A DNA stretch of 64,000 nt from assembly GCA_016295355.1 (NCBI GenBank), contig JAEDLK010000006.1, positions 1-64,000 of the forward strand, read 5' to 3'. The notes under the pieces were generated by a model. It worked only from the letters and a program-made list of their open reading frames with translations. It searched no databases and had not been told where the DNA came from. This stretch comes from Clostridiaceae bacterium (GTDB taxonomy: Bacteria; Bacillota; Clostridia; Oscillospirales; Acutalibacteraceae). The translations under genes were made by a program, and so were the position numbers. Positions 1-7,477 of the stretch are shown piece after piece; the first letter of the stretch is position 1, and the number at the start of each line of letters is the position of its first letter.

Positions 1-6
1 CTATAT

Positions 7-99
7 CCATTGCAATGGTATCGACAAATTTTCTTTGAAAATTTGCCACCAAAAAACGAAGATTTGGTTTCGAAATAGTGTATTTAACCACTATTTCGA
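7..99. repeat. Cluster of three perfect inverted repeats
   Basis: Three perfect palindromes follow each other within 93 bases: a 12-base palindrome at 7-18 (CCATTGCAATGG), a 9-bp stem with a TTT loop at 25-45, and an 11-bp stem at 70-80/89-99 with an 8-base loop. None has a T tract typical of a terminator on the plus strand. They may mark the edge of a mobile or intergenic repeat element cut by the window start. The palindromes are seen directly; their role is unknown. Confidence 0.6.
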
Positions 100-113
100 C
101 TATCGATAACCAT

Positions 114-143
114 GATAAAAACAGACCTGCCAAAACAGGTCTG
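114..143 (-). terminator. Rho-independent terminator of the small RNA
   Basis: On the minus strand an 8-bp stem CAGACCTG/CAGGTCTG with a 6-base loop is followed directly by TTTTT. It ends the structured RNA read from about position 305 and would also stop read-through from the DUF4832 gene upstream. Confidence 0.75.
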
Positions 144-305
144 CCATGTGCCATCATCTTCCCGCCCTGCCGTAAGGGGCGATTGATAACCTGCGTAAAG
201 CAGGTGGGTGCCCGCCGTCCGGTTTTGTGCTTCCAACGTCCGCCAAAAGGCGGGAGGCCTGCAAACCCGCCGGCCGAGCAAGAGCTCCCAATTAAAAAAC
301 TTGTA
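114..305 (-). ncRNA. Structured small RNA, possibly 6S RNA
   Basis: The minus strand shows a run of GC-rich hairpins ending in a strong terminator, with no ORF that looks real. Reading 5' to 3' on the minus strand, there is a GGCGGG/CCCGCC stem, a CGCC-TTTT-GGCG hairpin, an ACCTGC/GCAGGT hairpin flanked by GCACCC and TTATCAATCG, a CGCCC/GGGCG hairpin, then the terminator at 114-143. A TATTAT -10-like box at 311-316 would start a transcript of about 190 nt, which is the usual 6S size, and the CACCCACCT-hairpin-AGGT arrangement resembles the 3' half of 6S RNA. No convincing -35 box and no clear 5'/3' closing stem were found, so the family name is tentative. Confidence 0.4.
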
Positions 306-358
306 GGGTTATAATAGCCACGGTCCGCGAACAGGGCAGGAAGAAAGAAGGGTTGATG

Positions 359-1750
359 CTATTCGACAGCGACGGTTTCCAAGGTGTAATAGCCGTCGTG
401 CGTGAGCAGTTCGTCACTTAAGGCAAACAACACGGGTGTTTGCTCCTCAAACAGACCGAACAACACGCGATAGTTGCCGGCGGGGATCTGTGTTAAATCC
501 AATGTATAGGCCGGTGTTGCCGTTTGATTGGACAGCCAAGTCTCGTTGCCGGCCGGCTGACGGCAAACCGTGTACCGTTTGCCGTCTTTGTCCTCAAGCA
601 CAATCCGGCACTCAAAGCTGTCATACGCACGGGAAAAGCCTTTGTTGGTGACACGCAAACCCATGATGGGACGAGTGCCGGCAAGTAACGGAGGCAAGAT
701 ATAGCCGTCCAGGAAATACCAGTAACCCAACCGATTGGCCAAATACTCATGCAAATCCCGTTGCTCGGCGTTCCACACACTGGCATGACCGTGAAATCCG
801 GCATAAGTCGCTCCGGCACCCTTGAGTGCTTCAATATGGCGGTATCCGTTGCAAAAACGGCTACGGGCATCGTTCAGCTCATAATGTTCAAATTCCAAAT
901 CAACCGGCGTGTGCTCCTTAAAGCGGTTAAACAATTCACCGCACCGCAGGGTATCGTACCCCATGGACTGGCTGAACCACGGCACATTGATGGAGTCATC
1001 CCGAATGCTCATGCCAAGGGAAATGCAATAATCGGCCAACCATAGACATTGTTCTTTGGAATAGCTGTATAAATGTGTCAAAAGATCGTCGTTGACCACC
1101 AACCGTGTGTGAGGGAAGGCCTTGGCGTGAATGTCCAAATGCCATTTCAGCGTTTCAAAGGAGTAGATTTTCTCAGAGCCGCCATAGGTGTGTCCCTCGC
1201 CGAAGGTACCGAAGGTGCCGATGTCAACACTTTCGACACGGGGATCACCGTCTAATTTTTCACCGCAGGCCTTGATGAACCGCTCTGCATAGTGCATGAA
1301 AATCGGGTCATCGTAGACAGGCTCGATGAAATGCTCCTTGCAAACATTGAACTTGGCTCCCTTGTCAAAGACAAATTGCGGTGTGGAGCGCAGGCATTCT
1401 TCAAAGCCCTCGTAGGTACAAAAACGGAACATGAATTTGTAGCCCTTGGCTCCGAAGGTGTCCATGATGTGATCTAAATAGCTCCAGTCAAAGACGCCGT
1501 CTTCTTTTTCAAGATCAATCCAGTCAAAACGCAGATATAAGAACTTTGTTCCGGGCAGATAGTCGGGGAAGGTGCCTTCGGGGATGTCGTCACGATAAGA
1601 CTCTCTGACAACACCGTTGTCAATATAGTGAATGTACCAGCCCTTGTGGGGGTTGGTTAGAACGGTGCGATCATCGGCCTTGGAACGCAAATCACGGTAA
1701 AACGGGCGATTGTCATCGGGCTGTAATAAAAATTTGTGACGACTGTCCAT
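359..1750 (-). CDS. DUF4832/DUF4874 glycoside-hydrolase-like protein
   Basis: A 463-residue protein resembling the DUF4874-DUF4832 family, which has a TIM-barrel-like N-terminal part similar to beta-galactosidase-type hydrolases and a C-terminal beta-sandwich. Family-typical features are the early NPHKGWYIHY segment (residues about 33-42), the aromatic LRFDWIDLEKEDGVFDW stretch and the late GLRVTNKGFSRAYD region that begins the C-terminal domain. No signal peptide is visible, so it is probably cytoplasmic. ATG at 1750 has AAAGG 10 bases upstream. It lies 15 bases after the DUF1292 gene and is probably co-transcribed with it from the promoter at 2177-2205. Activity on a specific sugar is not known; the hydrolase role is inference. 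Confidence 0.75.
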   Translation of the reverse strand: MDSRHKFLLQPDDNRPFYRDLRSKADDRTVLTNPHKGWYIHYIDNGVVRESYRDDIPEGTFPDYLPGTKFLYLRFDWIDLEKEDGVFDWSYLDHIMDTFGAKGYKFMFRFCTYEGFEECLRSTPQFVFDKGAKFNVCKEHFIEPVYDDPIFMHYAERFIKACGEKLDGDPRVESVDIGTFGTFGEGHTYGGSEKIYSFETLKWHLDIHAKAFPHTRLVVNDDLLTHLYSYSKEQCLWLADYCISLGMSIRDDSINVPWFSQSMGYDTLRCGELFNRFKEHTPVDLEFEHYELNDARSRFCNGYRHIEALKGAGATYAGFHGHASVWNAEQRDLHEYLANRLGYWYFLDGYILPPLLAGTRPIMGLRVTNKGFSRAYDSFECRIVLEDKDGKRYTVCRQPAGNETWLSNQTATPAYTLDLTQIPAGNYRVLFGLFEEQTPVLFALSDELLTHDGYYTLETVAVE

Positions 1751-1765
1751 GTTATGATCCTTTCT

Positions 1766-2083
1766 TTATTGCTCTTCTTGCGCAATTTCAAAATAATCCT
1801 GTAACCGGTCGGTAAAGGCGTCGGCGATGGTTTCGTATTCATCGTCATCCTCAATCTCGCAGTAGTATTCCTCACCGTTTTCCTCGGCTACCTTCACAAT
1901 AACCAATTCGCCCGAATCGTCCAGCATTTTCTGCGGATCGTCATACACAGGTAACAGTGCCAAATACCGATCGGTATCGGTTTCCACGGCGTCCAGCACC
2001 TCAAAGGTGTATTCTTTTCCGTCGTCGTCGGTCAAGGTGACAATATCGGGATTATAATCGTCGTTCTTAATGTCTTCACTCAT
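1766..2083 (-). CDS. DUF1292 family protein
   Basis: A 105-residue, very acidic protein with the DUF1292 (YrzB-like) pattern: an early DIVTLTDDDGKEYTFEVLD segment, a central YLALLP strand and a late EEYYCEIEDDDEYE segment. The family is small, cytoplasmic and uncharacterised; in many Firmicutes it sits with ruvX/yrzL, which is not the case here. ATG 2083 is preceded by AAAGGAAAG at a normal distance. It is the first gene of a two-gene unit with the DUF4832 protein. That pairing is unusual and gives no firm functional clue. Confidence 0.8.
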   Translation of the reverse strand: MSEDIKNDDYNPDIVTLTDDDGKEYTFEVLDAVETDTDRYLALLPVYDDPQKMLDDSGELVIVKVAEENGEEYYCEIEDDDEYETIADAFTDRLQDYFEIAQEEQ

Positions 2084-2176
2084 GATTTATTCTTTCCTTT
2101 CGGGGCAAGTGAACCGTTTCATCGGATGAGAATGCCGTTGTCCGCGTTCGATCCAACCGCCGTTATGCTTTACCTT

Positions 2177-2205
2177 ATTGTACAGGATTGTGCTGTATTC
2201 GTCAA
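2177..2205 (-). promoter_or_regulatory. Promoter of the DUF1292-DUF4832 operon
   Basis: On the minus strand TTGACG (2205-2200), a 17-base spacer and TACAAT (2182-2177) form a sigma-A type promoter about 95 bases before the DUF1292 start. Confidence 0.7.
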
Positions 2206-2272
2206 TAGGAATATTTGGCATCTGTGTCACAAATAGTTTATAAAATTTTAATAAAAAATATGCACATTTCTA

Positions 2273-2301
2273 TTGACATTTAGTAAAAAATGCTTTATAA
2301 T
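2273..2301 (+). promoter_or_regulatory. Consensus promoter of an ORF-less transcript
   Basis: TTGACA (2273-2278), 17 bases, TATAAT (2296-2301): a full-consensus sigma-A promoter pointing into a stretch with no convincing gene and a terminator 240 bases downstream. Confidence 0.8.
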
Positions 2302-2307
2302 AAAACC

Positions 2308-2570
2308 AGATCAAGGAAAGGTGGCTGATACCGATGAAAACGGAAGCCGAACCGGTTAATTTTGCAAAATAACAGGAAAGGGGTGAGTCCCAAACAGAAC
2401 GAACCGTAACAAACGAAAACCTTATTTTTTGAAAGGGTAAGGAATAGACCGATGTTTTAATAAACAGCCCGCACCAATGGAATGAAGAGGGAGTTTCCCA
2501 TGTTTTTAGTCTGTGCGGCTTTATAAACGATATAATCAGCAGGAGCAGTGAAAACTGTTCCTGTTTTTTT
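2308..2570 (+). ncRNA. Putative structured non-coding RNA or orphan leader
   Basis: A transcript of about 260 nt is predicted between a perfect promoter and a perfect terminator. The only small ORF is a 12-codon one at 2335-2373 (ATG to TAA) that lacks a good ribosome site. The RNA can form a GC-rich stem between about 2466-2474 and 2512-2519 enclosing a smaller hairpin, and contains purine-rich AGGAAAGG (2315-2322) and AGGAAAGGGGTGAGTCCC (2375-2392) segments reminiscent of riboswitch cores, but no known riboswitch consensus fits. The next plus-strand gene is 1.5 kb away, so it is more likely a free small RNA than a leader. Confidence 0.55.
2540..2570 (+). terminator. Terminator of the ORF-less transcript
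   Basis: A 9-bp stem (2540-2548 with 2555-2563, one G-T pair) with a TGAAAA loop is followed by seven T residues. From here to the minus-strand terminator at 2722 nothing gene-like is visible. Confidence 0.85.
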
Positions 2571-2721
2571 GATAGCAGCGTTCTTCCTTTCCCGTCTTAT
2601 GAAAGCCGTTATATGATTATATGTGGCATGTCATTCCATGTCAGAAAAAGAGAAGGACGAACGCAGCAGGGGATTTGGCACCGGACATTGAAAAAGGCAG
2701 AGAAAACGGCTGTATTACCTT

Positions 2722-2754
2722 AAAAAATACCCGAGAGTTTTCACCCTCGGGTAG
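2722..2754 (-). terminator. Terminator after the aldolase-VOC gene
   Basis: On the minus strand TACCCGAG and CTCGGGTA arms are separated by a short loop and followed by TTTTTT. It lies about 45 bases after the stop codon of the KDPG aldolase-VOC gene. Confidence 0.85.
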
Positions 2755-2798
2755 CTGCGTTTCAATACGTATTTTCTATGCCGAGAAAACGGCACATC

Positions 2799-3755
2799 TT
2801 ACCGACGAACCAGATGGACGGCGAAGCCGCCGATTTCATCCTTAAAGTAGACAAACTTCGGTTTGCCGGCGTCATCGAGCACCAGGGTATCGGTATCAAA
2901 GGCAAAGCCGATGGCACTGTAGTAGGTCATAGCACGCTCGACACTGTTAACGGCAATGGCCAAATGACCGTTGGCGCCGGGGCCCTTCATAAACATACAT
3001 TCCAGCTCATCGCAACCGGCGAAGAAGGACTTGCTTGTTTCACGATTACCGCCGAGCAATTGCTCAAAACGGGCGGCGACCAAGGCGGCCTCGTCCTTAT
3101 CGGCACAGTTAATACCGATATGACGCAGCTCGGCACCCAGCATTTTCAAAACAGCCTCTTTGGCCAAAGCCGTGATGCCGTCCCAGTCGCAGGCGTCTAC
3201 CAGCTTGCCGGGAACCATCCAGCTGCCGCCGCAGGCAAGAATCTTATTAAAGGCCAAATACTCATTGAGGTTATCGGGGTTGATACCGCCGGTGGGGATG
3301 AAGCGCATCTTGGGGAAGGGGCCGGCCAGGGCCTTTAATACTTTAAGACCGCCGGCTGCTTCGGCCGGGAAAAACTTAACAACTTCAAGTCCCATCTTGG
3401 TAGCCTGGCTGACTTCGGACGGATTGGTGACACCCGGGGTAATGTTGTGCTCAACGCAGTAGGAAACAACCTCCGGGTCAAAGCCGGGGGAGATGATATA
3501 TTTGGCGCCGGCATCCACAGCCTGTTTGACCTGGTCAACTGTGATGACGGTACCCGCACCCACTAAAACATCGGGCAGCTCACGGGCAATGTTGCGAATG
3601 GCACGGTCGGCACCGGCGGCACGGAAGGTTACCTCGGCAACCGGAATACCGCCTTTTTTAAGCGCACGAGCCAAATCAACCGCCTTATCGGGGTCATCCA
3701 ACTTAATGACCGGCACAAGACCGATCTTGCTGATTTGTTCAAGAATAGGATTCAT
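2799..3755 (-). CDS. KDPG/KHG aldolase fused to a VOC domain
   Basis: A 318-residue two-domain protein. Residues 1-205 are a class I 2-keto-3-deoxy-6-phosphogluconate/4-hydroxy-2-oxoglutarate aldolase, with the base in EVTFR (E41, R45), the GAGTV turn, and the Schiff-base lysine in VKFFPAE (K127). These enzymes split KDPG to pyruvate and glyceraldehyde-3-phosphate in sugar-acid breakdown. Residues about 208-318 form a VOC (glyoxalase/bleomycin-resistance-like) domain ending in FAVHLVRR. Typical KDPG aldolases end near 210 residues, so the VOC part is an addition. The start is ATG 3755 (GAAAGG 9 bases upstream); an in-frame ATG at 3815 lies inside the operator and is rejected. The promoter carries a cre-like operator. 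The VOC substrate is unknown. Confidence 0.9.
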   Translation of the reverse strand: MNPILEQISKIGLVPVIKLDDPDKAVDLARALKKGGIPVAEVTFRAAGADRAIRNIARELPDVLVGAGTVITVDQVKQAVDAGAKYIISPGFDPEVVSYCVEHNITPGVTNPSEVSQATKMGLEVVKFFPAEAAGGLKVLKALAGPFPKMRFIPTGGINPDNLNEYLAFNKILACGGSWMVPGKLVDACDWDGITALAKEAVLKMLGAELRHIGINCADKDEAALVAARFEQLLGGNRETSKSFFAGCDELECMFMKGPGANGHLAIAVNSVERAMTYYSAIGFAFDTDTLVLDDAGKPKFVYFKDEIGGFAVHLVRR

Positions 3756-3800
3756 ACAAAACAACCTTTCTGTTACAAAAATAGGGCGTCGGTTCACAAA

Positions 3801-3851
3801 TGAAACCGCTTTCATTGCTCATATTGTAGAACGAATGGGCAAAAAAGTCAA
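3801..3851 (-). promoter_or_regulatory. Promoter with cre/LacI-type operator
   Basis: On the minus strand TTGACT (3851-3846), 17 bases, TACAAT (3828-3823). Just downstream lies TGAAAGCGGTTTCA (3814-3801), a perfect match to the CcpA cre consensus TGWAANCGNTNWCA and also the shape of LacI-family operators. A site at the transcription start should repress, so the aldolase-VOC gene is probably under catabolite or inducer control. The site is seen; the regulator is inferred. Confidence 0.75.
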
Positions 3852-3955
3852 TACAAAAGAGCAGAAAACGAGGGAGGATGTCACGATTTTTTCAACACCA
3901 AACCAACAATGATTTGGTTAAAGAAACATATCAACAAGGAGTCAAAAAGGAAAAT

Positions 3956-4016
3956 GTTACAAATTTGAAAACAAAAAGGTTACAGATTTGACATTTTTTG
4001 AATTATATGTTATACT
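3956..4016 (+). promoter_or_regulatory. Promoter with upstream direct repeats
   Basis: TTGACA (3988-3993), 17 bases, TATACT (4011-4016) precedes the dockerin protein gene. Two near-identical copies of GTTACARATTTGA lie at 3956-3968 and 3979-3991, 23 bp apart, the second overlapping the -35 box. This looks like a tandem regulator site; the regulator is not known. Confidence 0.65.
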
Positions 4017-4061
4017 AATCGAGCAAGAGAATAGGATGCAAATGATTAGGAAGGGACGGCG

Positions 4062-6476
4062 ATGCAAAACATGAAGCGAACAATGACGCGCGGATTGACG
4101 GCGGTATTGGCGGTTATCATTCTTGTTAGTTCACTGATGGGTGGCATGACCGTGTCTGCCTACTCAACCGATTATCCCAACACATGGACCAACACCGGCA
4201 ATCAGATTGAGGATTTGATAGGGGTGGCCATGACACAGGTTGGCTATTGGGGCACCGAATACGGCACAGGAACTAAGTACGGTGCTTGGTACGGTATGAC
4301 CTATGCGCCGTGGTGCGGAATGTTTATTAGCTGGTGCGCCAATCAGGCTGGCATTCCGACATCGGTGATTCTCAAATCCGCCCGTGCCAATGAGTATCGT
4401 CGTAGCGGCACTTATCATTATAAAGACGGGTATACCCCTAAACGGGGCGATTTGGTTTTATACAACCCTAATGACGGTAACGGATATTTTTTCCCTGCCA
4501 AGAACAGCGACGGCACCTACTGTCGCAGTCAGCATGTAGCGATTGTGTGCAGTTATAATCCGTCGGATGACACCATTTGCATTGTTCACGGCAATGCCAC
4601 AGGCGACCGTGTGTGTTATTCCACGGTTTCAGTCAGCAATATTTGCTTGCAGGCTTTCGTGACACCGCCGTATTCGGGTAATATAGATCCCGGTATCACG
4701 GAGCCGGATCATGATTTCATCAACGATGCTTCAGGCGCTCGTTTGCGTACCGGCCCCGGTATTAACAACAGTTATACCACTGTGTTGCCTTACCGTACGG
4801 CGCTTGATGTGTTGGAAACGGTGAAGGACGACAACGGCGACGATTGGTATCGGGTAAAGGTTTTGTCGACCGGCCAGGAAGGCTATGTGTTCGCACAACT
4901 GGTTACCTTGCATGAACCAAATCAAACCGATACTAAACCCAAAGACAGCATTAACGGTGATGCGGTTCGTATGAGAAGTGAGCCGTCAACGGCCACTAAT
5001 GCCAATATCATCGCTTACTTGAATAGCGGACAGGTCGTTACCGTGTTGGAAAAAACAACCGATGCGCAGGGTGACGAATGGTATAAAGTCAGCGCCGTGG
5101 TCAACGGTCAAGAGCTGACCGGCTATGTTTACGGCGTGTATGTGACCGTGGTGGAAAAGGATGTGCCGACGTCCGATCCCTTGGCTCATTCCAACTATAT
5201 CAATGCCACCTCGGTTCGCATGAGAACGCAGCCTATTGACGGTACACCGATGACCTATCTTGATAAGAACCAGATTGTCAATATTTTGACCTATGTACAA
5301 GCCTCGGACGGTTCCAAGTGGTATTATGCCCAAGCCAGCGTCAGCGGCACCGTCTATGAAGGTTATATCGCCGAAGAATTTGTGACGGTCAACCAAGCGG
5401 TGGATGCATCCTTTACGGCGGCCTTGGATACACCGACATCAAACAGTTCCTATGATTTGTCTCAGAATACCGTTATGAGCATTCGGGGATGGGCTTTTTC
5501 AAGCACGGGCCGTCAGACCTGTTATTATCAGGTGGACAGCCTTGAAAAGAAACAACTGTTGACATACAGCCGTCCCGATGTGAAGGCGGCCTTCGGCAGT
5601 GCTTGTCCCGGTGAGGGCGAAACGGTGGGCTTTTATGAGGATGTGAATATCAGCGGTTTGACGCCCGGTGAGCATACTTTGTCCATTATCGGTATCAGCG
5701 GAACGGTCGAAAAGGTCTTGGAAAAAAGGACCTTTACGGTGACCGATACCACAGCGCCCGTTGCTTCTCAAAGAAAGGTCACGGACATCAGCGCCGATGG
5801 CTTTACCCTCTCCATAAAAATAACCGACAATACGGCGGTTGCTAATGTTCGTATGGCGGTTTGGACGGCCTCTAATGATCAGAGAGATATAACATGGACA
5901 ACCGTTGAGCCTGATGAGAACGGTGCCTATGTGCTGTCGGTTAAGACGGCCAATTATCAGACGGCCGATGACGCCTATTGCGTTCATACATATGCCAAGG
6001 ATGCATTCGGTAATGAGGCCTGTGTGGACAGCCTGGTCTTGAATCCGACGACCTATGCGCCGGCTGCGGTTCGCTATGTATCAGAGGGCGCCGAAGGCTT
6101 GCCGGAAATGCAGTACTGCCATTATCTTGAGGAGGCTTTGACCATCAGCAAGGAACTCCCCACCAAAGAAAACCATGTCTTTATGGGTTGGACAACCGAT
6201 CCTTCGGCACAGTCTGTGGAGTATTTGCCCCAGGCCACAGCCAGATTCACGCAGGATACGATTTTGTATGCTGTATGGAAGGATAAGAGCCAGTTAGAGC
6301 CCGGCGACATCAATGCCGACGGGACGGTCGATGTCACAGACCTTTTTGAACTGAAGATGTATATAGCTGCTTTGTCCAACAAACCCATCGGCAATCTTGA
6401 TTGTAACAAGGATGGTCTTGTGGATACGGCTGACTTGGTGTTTCTTAAGAAGAAATTGGCCGGTATGATTGATTGA
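4062..6476 (+). CDS. Secreted CHAP-SH3-dockerin protein
   Basis: An 804-residue exported multidomain protein. Residues 1-33 are a signal peptide. Residues about 45-205 form a CHAP-type cysteine amidase/peptidase, with Cys85 in APWCGMFISWC and His158 in SQHVAIVCSY, expected to cut peptidoglycan peptides. Three bacterial SH3 domains follow (about 217-290, 296-375, 382-455; each with an RMRT/RLRT strand). A beta-domain (460-565), a GBS Bsp-like repeat (568-665), an InlB-type repeat (680-735) and a C-terminal type I dockerin complete it. The dockerin (740-804) has two DxNxDG-type calcium loops, GDINADGTVDVTD and DCNKDGLVDTAD. ATG 4062 follows AGGAAGGG. A dockerin on a wall hydrolase suggests attachment to a cell-surface cohesin complex; no cohesin is seen here. 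Confidence 0.85.
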   Translation: MQNMKRTMTRGLTAVLAVIILVSSLMGGMTVSAYSTDYPNTWTNTGNQIEDLIGVAMTQVGYWGTEYGTGTKYGAWYGMTYAPWCGMFISWCANQAGIPTSVILKSARANEYRRSGTYHYKDGYTPKRGDLVLYNPNDGNGYFFPAKNSDGTYCRSQHVAIVCSYNPSDDTICIVHGNATGDRVCYSTVSVSNICLQAFVTPPYSGNIDPGITEPDHDFINDASGARLRTGPGINNSYTTVLPYRTALDVLETVKDDNGDDWYRVKVLSTGQEGYVFAQLVTLHEPNQTDTKPKDSINGDAVRMRSEPSTATNANIIAYLNSGQVVTVLEKTTDAQGDEWYKVSAVVNGQELTGYVYGVYVTVVEKDVPTSDPLAHSNYINATSVRMRTQPIDGTPMTYLDKNQIVNILTYVQASDGSKWYYAQASVSGTVYEGYIAEEFVTVNQAVDASFTAALDTPTSNSSYDLSQNTVMSIRGWAFSSTGRQTCYYQVDSLEKKQLLTYSRPDVKAAFGSACPGEGETVGFYEDVNISGLTPGEHTLSIIGISGTVEKVLEKRTFTVTDTTAPVASQRKVTDISADGFTLSIKITDNTAVANVRMAVWTASNDQRDITWTTVEPDENGAYVLSVKTANYQTADDAYCVHTYAKDAFGNEACVDSLVLNPTTYAPAAVRYVSEGAEGLPEMQYCHYLEEALTISKELPTKENHVFMGWTTDPSAQSVEYLPQATARFTQDTILYAVWKDKSQLEPGDINADGTVDVTDLFELKMYIAALSNKPIGNLDCNKDGLVDTADLVFLKKKLAGMID

Positions 6477-6479
6477 TTT

Positions 6480-6511
6480 TTTCCGGTGGCTGCAGGGCCA
6501 CCGGATTTTTA
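6480..6511 (+). terminator. Terminator after the dockerin gene
   Basis: CCGGTGGC and GCCACCGG arms (6483-6490, 6497-6504) with a 6-base loop, then ATTTTT. It starts a few bases after the stop codon. Confidence 0.85.
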
Positions 6512-6688
6512 TGCCTGCGAACCGCTTTGAGCAAATGTTTCGGGTGTTATGCCCGCCGTGGTATTGAGAATATATTGTAAAAAGACTTTTTGGGTAAAGC
6601 ACCGTCTATCGCGCGGTTTTTGTCGTCAGTATACAAAATCAGGCGACCCGGTTGACAAAATCTTTTGTGAATTATGAAAAGGTTGTTC

Positions 6689-6716
6689 TTGTAAATTGGT
6701 GAAAATGTGATATAAT
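6689..6716 (+). promoter_or_regulatory. Promoter of the scaffold-GGGtGRT operon
   Basis: TTGTAA (6689-6694), 16 bases, TATAAT (6711-6716), about 50 bases before the first gene. Confidence 0.65.
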
Positions 6717-6765
6717 TAGCAAGTGCAGTCGTATTCTGTCTATTCAGACGAAAGGAGTCAGTTAT

Positions 6766-7458
6766 ATGAAATACTCAAAAGAAGTAGAAGCAATGTGCCC
6801 CCTTGCTAAAGGCGCCTATCACGGCCCGGCCCCCATCCCGCAGGAAGGCAACTGGACCAAGGCCATGGAAATCAAGGATATTTCCGGATTCACCCACGGT
6901 GTTGGCTGGTGCGCTCCCCAACAGGGTGCCTGCAAGCTGTCGCTGAATGTGAAAAACGGCGTCATTGAGGAGGCCTTGGTGGAAACACTGGGCTGCTCCG
7001 GCATGACCCATTCAGCCGCCATGGCTTCCGAAATCCTCATTGGCAAAACCATTTTGGAGGCACTGAATACCGACTTGGTGTGCGATGCCATCAACACGGC
7101 TATGCGTGAGCTGTTTTTGCAAATCGTTTACGGTCGTACCCAGACAGCCTTCAGTGAGGACGGTCTGCCGGTAGGTGCCGGACTCGAAGACTTGGGCAAG
7201 GGTCTGCGTTCTCAGGTCGGCACCACTTATGCCACCAAGGTTAAGGGTCCCCGTTATTTGGAACTGGCCGAGGGTTATATCACCGAATGTGCGGTTGATG
7301 AAAATGACACCATTATCGGCTACAAGTTTGTCAACCTGGGCAAGATGATGGACATGGTAAAATCCGGCATGGACGCCAATGAGGCCATCAAGAAAGCCTC
7401 CGGTCAGTACGGCCGTGTGGAAGATGCCGTGAAGTTCATTGATCCGAGAAAAGAGTAA
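6766..7458 (+). CDS. Iron-sulfur scaffold-like (IscU/NifU-type) protein
   Basis: A 230-residue protein of the group annotated as iron-sulfur cluster assembly scaffold, found next to GGGtGRT proteins in Clostridia. Cysteines at residues 49 and 56 (GWCAPQQGACKL) and 77 (TLGCSGMTHSA) match the kind of spaced cysteines seen in IscU-like folds, and GCSGMTHSAAMASEILIGKTI resembles the IscU core GCGAAIASSS region. It is longer than IscU (about 130 residues), with an extra C-terminal part. ATG 6766 follows AAAGGAG. The gap to the next gene is 19 bases, so the two form an operon. The exact client of the pair is unknown. Confidence 0.75.
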   Translation: MKYSKEVEAMCPLAKGAYHGPAPIPQEGNWTKAMEIKDISGFTHGVGWCAPQQGACKLSLNVKNGVIEEALVETLGCSGMTHSAAMASEILIGKTILEALNTDLVCDAINTAMRELFLQIVYGRTQTAFSEDGLPVGAGLEDLGKGLRSQVGTTYATKVKGPRYLELAEGYITECAVDENDTIIGYKFVNLGKMMDMVKSGMDANEAIKKASGQYGRVEDAVKFIDPRKE

Positions 7459-7477
7459 GAAAGGGAGGGCGTCTGTT

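Noticed and set aside
78-314. 78-residue plus-strand ORF at the window start
   Set aside because: Runs through the hairpins of the minus-strand RNA, lacks a ribosome site, and gives a low-quality Pro/Lys-rich peptide.
2375-2415. Cobalamin or SAM riboswitch in the ORF-less transcript
   Set aside because: AGGAAAGGGGTGAGTCCC recalls the cobalamin core, but the GCCACTG and AGCCAGGAGACC blocks are missing. The SAM-I GAGGGACTGGCCC core is also absent.
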